A stretch of DNA of 64,000 nt. It comes from Acuticoccus yangtzensis. GTDB taxonomy: Bacteria > Pseudomonadota > Alphaproteobacteria > Rhizobiales > Amorphaceae. The notes under the pieces were generated by a model that was not told where the DNA came from, made no database searches, and saw only the letters and a list, made by a program, of their open reading frames with translations. The translations under genes were made by a program, and so were the position numbers. Shown here piece after piece: positions 61,467 through 64,000 of the stretch (position 1 is its first letter; the number at the start of each line of letters is the position of its first letter). The stretch spans positions 372,001-436,000 of the forward strand of contig NZ_MJUX01000002.1 of the NCBI RefSeq assembly GCF_001927245.1, in the 5' to 3' direction.

Positions 61467-62165
61467 TTGAACAAGAGGACGATCCTGATCATCGACGACG
61501 ACGAGGACCTGCGCGAAGGGCTGAGCGAGCAGATCGGCTTCTACGACGAGTTCGCGGTGATCACCGCCGATACGGCGCAGAAGGGCGTGGCGGCGGCCAA
61601 GACGGGGGACATCGCGCTCGCCATCGTCGACGTGGGTCTGCCGGATCTCGACGGGCGCGAGGCGGTGCGGCTGATGCGCAATGCCGGCTTCAAGGCCCCC
61701 GTCATCATGCTGACCGGACACACGACCGACGCCGACACCATCGTCGGCCTGGAGGCGGGCGCCAACGATTATGTGACGAAGCCGTTCAGGTTCGCGGTGC
61801 TTCTGGCGCGCATCCGCGCCCATCTGCGCCAGTTCGACCAGAGCGAGGACGCGACCTTCGCGATCGGTCCCTACTCTTTCAAACCCTCGGTCAAAGTGCT
61901 TATGGAGGGGGACGGCCGGCGCATCCGCCTGACGGAAAAAGAGACGGCGATCCTGAAGTTTCTCTACCGTGCCGGCGAAAAACCTGTCACTCGGGATATT
62001 CTCCTGCACGAGGTGTGGGGGTACAACTCTGGGGTGACGACCCACACGCTGGAGACGCATATCTACCGCCTGCGCCAGAAGATCGAGAAGAACCCCGCGT
62101 CCGCCGAACTCCTGGTGACGGAAGCGGGCGGCTACAAGCTCATGCCACGGGCGGTGACTGCTTAA
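61467..62165 (+). CDS. OmpR-family response regulator, 232 aa
   Basis: Receiver domain (1-120): acidic pocket IIDDDED (Asp10-12), phosphorylation site Asp55 in VDVGLPDLDG, Thr84 and Lys105 (VTKPF). C-terminal winged helix (about 135-230): RLTEKETAILKFLYRAGEKPVTRDILLHEVWGYNSGVTTHTLETHIYRLRQKIE. TTG 61467 is chosen because GGGAGGG ends 4 bases before it. No histidine kinase in the window; the next gene is a cyclic-nucleotide-binding protein, a pairing that suggests a shared signal path. Confidence 0.93.
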   Translation: MNKRTILIIDDDEDLREGLSEQIGFYDEFAVITADTAQKGVAAAKTGDIALAIVDVGLPDLDGREAVRLMRNAGFKAPVIMLTGHTTDADTIVGLEAGANDYVTKPFRFAVLLARIRAHLRQFDQSEDATFAIGPYSFKPSVKVLMEGDGRRIRLTEKETAILKFLYRAGEKPVTRDILLHEVWGYNSGVTTHTLETHIYRLRQKIEKNPASAELLVTEAGGYKLMPRAVTA

Positions 62166-62167
62166 CC

Positions 62168-62629
62168 GTGAGTCTCGCCCGTCACATGGCGGTGATGCGG
62201 AACGCGCCGATGCTGAAGTCTCTGGGTGAAGAGGCTTTGAAGCTCCTCGCGTTCGGCAGCTTGCCGCGGTCCTACAAGCCAAGGCAGGCCCTGTTCGAGG
62301 CGGGGGACGATGCCGAAGGTGCCATCCTGATCCTGGGCGGGCAGCTTCGTCTCGTCCCCGCAGCGATCGGCGGAGCGCCGCGCGTCGTCGGTGTCGGCCA
62401 CCTGATCGACGAGCTTGCGCTGATCGTGCCGGCCCAGCGCAGCATGTCCGCCGTCGCGCAGACCACCGTCGAGGTGCTGGAGCTCCCGCGGGACCAGATG
62501 ATGCGGATCCTCGAAGAATATCCGGACGCGGCGAACATGCTGCGCGAACGCCTCGCCAAACGCACGATGGCGTTGATCGACGAGGTCAACGCCCTGCGCG
62601 ACAGGATGGACGGTCCGCCGCGCGATTGA
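62168..62629 (+). CDS. Cyclic nucleotide-binding domain protein, 153 aa
   Basis: Crp-type beta-barrel sensor (about residues 10-125): LGEEALKLLAFGSLPRSYKPRQALFEAGDDAEGAILILGGQLRLV, and LPRDQMMRILEEYPDAANMLRERLAKR as the hinge helix. It lacks the C-terminal DNA-binding domain of Crp/Fnr, so it cannot bind DNA itself. GTG 62168 lies two bases after the response-regulator stop, showing tight coupling. It may modulate the regulator or its kinase. Confidence 0.85.
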   Translation: MSLARHMAVMRNAPMLKSLGEEALKLLAFGSLPRSYKPRQALFEAGDDAEGAILILGGQLRLVPAAIGGAPRVVGVGHLIDELALIVPAQRSMSAVAQTTVEVLELPRDQMMRILEEYPDAANMLRERLAKRTMALIDEVNALRDRMDGPPRD

Positions 62630-62697
62630 CGCCGCGCGCGCGAACGCGCCGGCCAAGCGCGCCCGGCCGCCGTCTCCGCGCCGCCCGGCCTGTTCCG

Positions 62698-64000
62698 TCA
62701 ACCGGCGAGGGAGTGGGAGGCCGCCGGCGCCGCCAGAAGGCGCTCCTTGAAGCGCTCCAGCGGCATCGCGTCGCCGAAGTGGGTGCCCTGGGCGTAGCGC
62801 ACGTCGTACGCGGCCACGCGCTGCACATCGAGCGACGTCGCCACCGCCAGCGCGGACACCATCAACCCCCGTTGCCGCGCCGCCTCGATGAGGGCGCGCA
62901 AGACGAGGTCGCCCGCCCCCGTTTCGGCACTGCGGATCGCATCGAGCGGCAGCTTGACGTGGCGCAGCGGCAGGCTGCCGGGGCTGAGCAGCGCCCCCGC
63001 CGCCTGCTGCGCCCGCTGCACGACGCCGACACCGCTCGACAGAAGATCGAGGAAGCGCGTGCGCAGCGGCCAGGTGAGGCTCGGGCGCGGGTCACCGTCG
63101 AGCTGCAGCCGCAGCCGTCCGCCCGAACGGCTGAGGATCGCGCGCGCTTCGTCCAGCCCGTCCAGCACTTCCGCGGCGTGAAGGTGGGCGCTGCGCAGCG
63201 GCAGGATGCAGACGGGCAGCCTGTCGCATCCGGCCGCGAGGCTCTCGAGATCGCGGACCATCAGCTCCACCACCGCGGCACCCACCTGCGGCAACAGGCT
63301 TTGCTCCTCCTCCTCGCCGATGAGGGAGAGGTCGGCGAGGCGTTCCTCGTCGCGCCAGCGTGCGGCGACGTCCATCGCCACGACGGCGCCCGTCTTCACG
63401 TCGACGATCGGCTGGTAGAGGTTCACGAAGGCGCCCGCCTTGAGGGCGCGGCGGATCCTCTTGCGCCGCTCGCTGCGCCCCTCGTGCTCGCGCTGCAAGG
63501 CGGTATCGTAGCGCGTGGCGCCGAGGGAGCGGTCGCTCTTGGCGTGGAACAGCGCCATGTCGGCGGCGCGGTAGAGCTCGCCCGAACTGTCCGCGTCGGA
63601 CGGGAAGGCGGCCGCGCCGATCGACAGGTTCACGGTCATCGGCATCCCGCGATATTCGAACGCCACGTTGCGCACGTTGGCGAAGCGCTCGACGAGATTG
63701 TGCAGTTCGTCCGCGTTGCCGAGGTCAGGGATGACGATGGCGAACTCGTCTCCGCCGAGGCGGGCGAGCAGATCGCCGCCCCTGAGATTGGCCGACAGCG
63801 TGCGCGCCACCGCCCGCAGCGCCTCGTCCCCGGCCTCGTGGCCGTGCACGTCGTTGATGGTCTTGAAATGGTCGAGGTCGACGAGCATCAGGCCGACGCT
63901 ACGCTGATTGCGGGCGGCTGCCGCGATGTCATGGTCGATGCGCTGCTGCCAGTGGAAGCGGTTCGGCACGCTGGTCAGGCTGTCGATGTTGGCCGCCGAC
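62698..64000 (-). CDS. GGDEF/degenerate-EAL domain protein, partial (start beyond right edge)
   Basis: Runs off the window: the frame stays open to 64000, and the last codons give DSLTSVPNRF, the usual start of a GGDEF domain. LGGDEFAIVIP keeps the diguanylate cyclase active-site motif. The C-terminal domain begins YQPIVDVKTGAVVAMDVAARW, where EAL-type phosphodiesterases have EALxRW; the catalytic Glu is lost, so it is probably a c-di-GMP sensor rather than a hydrolase. At least 434 residues; N-terminal sensor part unseen. Confidence 0.9.
   Translation of the reverse strand, partial: SAANIDSLTSVPNRFHWQQRIDHDIAAAARNQRSVGLMLVDLDHFKTINDVHGHEAGDEALRAVARTLSANLRGGDLLARLGGDEFAIVIPDLGNADELHNLVERFANVRNVAFEYRGMPMTVNLSIGAAAFPSDADSSGELYRAADMALFHAKSDRSLGATRYDTALQREHEGRSERRKRIRRALKAGAFVNLYQPIVDVKTGAVVAMDVAARWRDEERLADLSLIGEEEEQSLLPQVGAAVVELMVRDLESLAAGCDRLPVCILPLRSAHLHAAEVLDGLDEARAILSRSGGRLRLQLDGDPRPSLTWPLRTRFLDLLSSGVGVVQRAQQAAGALLSPGSLPLRHVKLPLDAIRSAETGAGDLVLRALIEAARQRGLMVSALAVATSLDVQRVAAYDVRYAQGTHFGDAMPLERFKERLLAAPAASHSLAG

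Overview
The window is high-GC DNA (roughly 70 percent by eye) from a metabolically versatile alphaproteobacterium. An Hsp20/DUF1150 pair, TRAP-type importers (one DctPQM and one TAXI system), a HutF-type histidine pathway and many CaiB/BaiF, M20 and LysR/GntR genes point to Hyphomicrobiales or a related marine/soil lineage; the exact genus cannot be read from the sequence. No rRNA, tRNA, insertion sequence, prophage or CRISPR array was seen.

Layout. 190-4806: an operon of two FAS1/hotdog-type acyl-CoA dehydratases flanking two class III CoA-transferases. 4897-11599: a histidine utilisation locus, hutF-hutC leftward and hutI-hutH-hutU rightward, with a HutC-like operator between them; hutG is not in the window. 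11618-12628: a PLP-dependent lyase. 12902-15602: a split transketolase plus an SDR, followed by a convergent LysR gene and a DMT exporter. 17934-25355: a hexuronate/hexonate locus (uxuB-uxuA leftward; FadR-type regulator, DctPQM TRAP importer and L-idonate-5-dehydrogenase-like enzyme rightward). 25602-29615: a TAXI TRAP system with DUF1850. 29739-30653: a ChaC-like cyclotransferase.

32121-40912, with 30953-32119, is one long leftward operon: dipeptide-type ABC importer, class V aminotransferase, FAD amine oxidase, L-2-amino-thiazoline-4-carboxylate hydrolase family protein and M20 amidohydrolase. Most junctions overlap, and it reads like a self-contained import-and-degrade pathway for a sulfur or amide compound; it is the best candidate here for an undescribed system. 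41118-49142 holds scattered catabolic genes (SDR, VOC proteins, Lrp, esterases, LysR). 49233-50543 is an RTX repeat protein beside a less GC-rich stretch. 51227-53943 has a cyclase-family protein and a split AtuA pair, then a BCCT transporter and a sulfotransferase. From 57351 the content becomes housekeeping: hsp20-DUF1150 with a ROSE-like RNA thermometer, rplS, a nuclease-fold protein, dapF, an L,D-transpeptidase, a response regulator with a cNMP-binding partner, and a GGDEF/EAL protein running off the right edge.

Patterns that cut across genes: (1) short tandem duplications repeatedly span or closely follow stop codons (4797, 26608, 30644, 41856, 49193); (2) each of the three binding-protein genes is followed by a strong intercistronic stem-loop before its permease gene; (3) a 13-base motif occurs three times at spacings of 17 and 51 bases upstream of a LysR gene.
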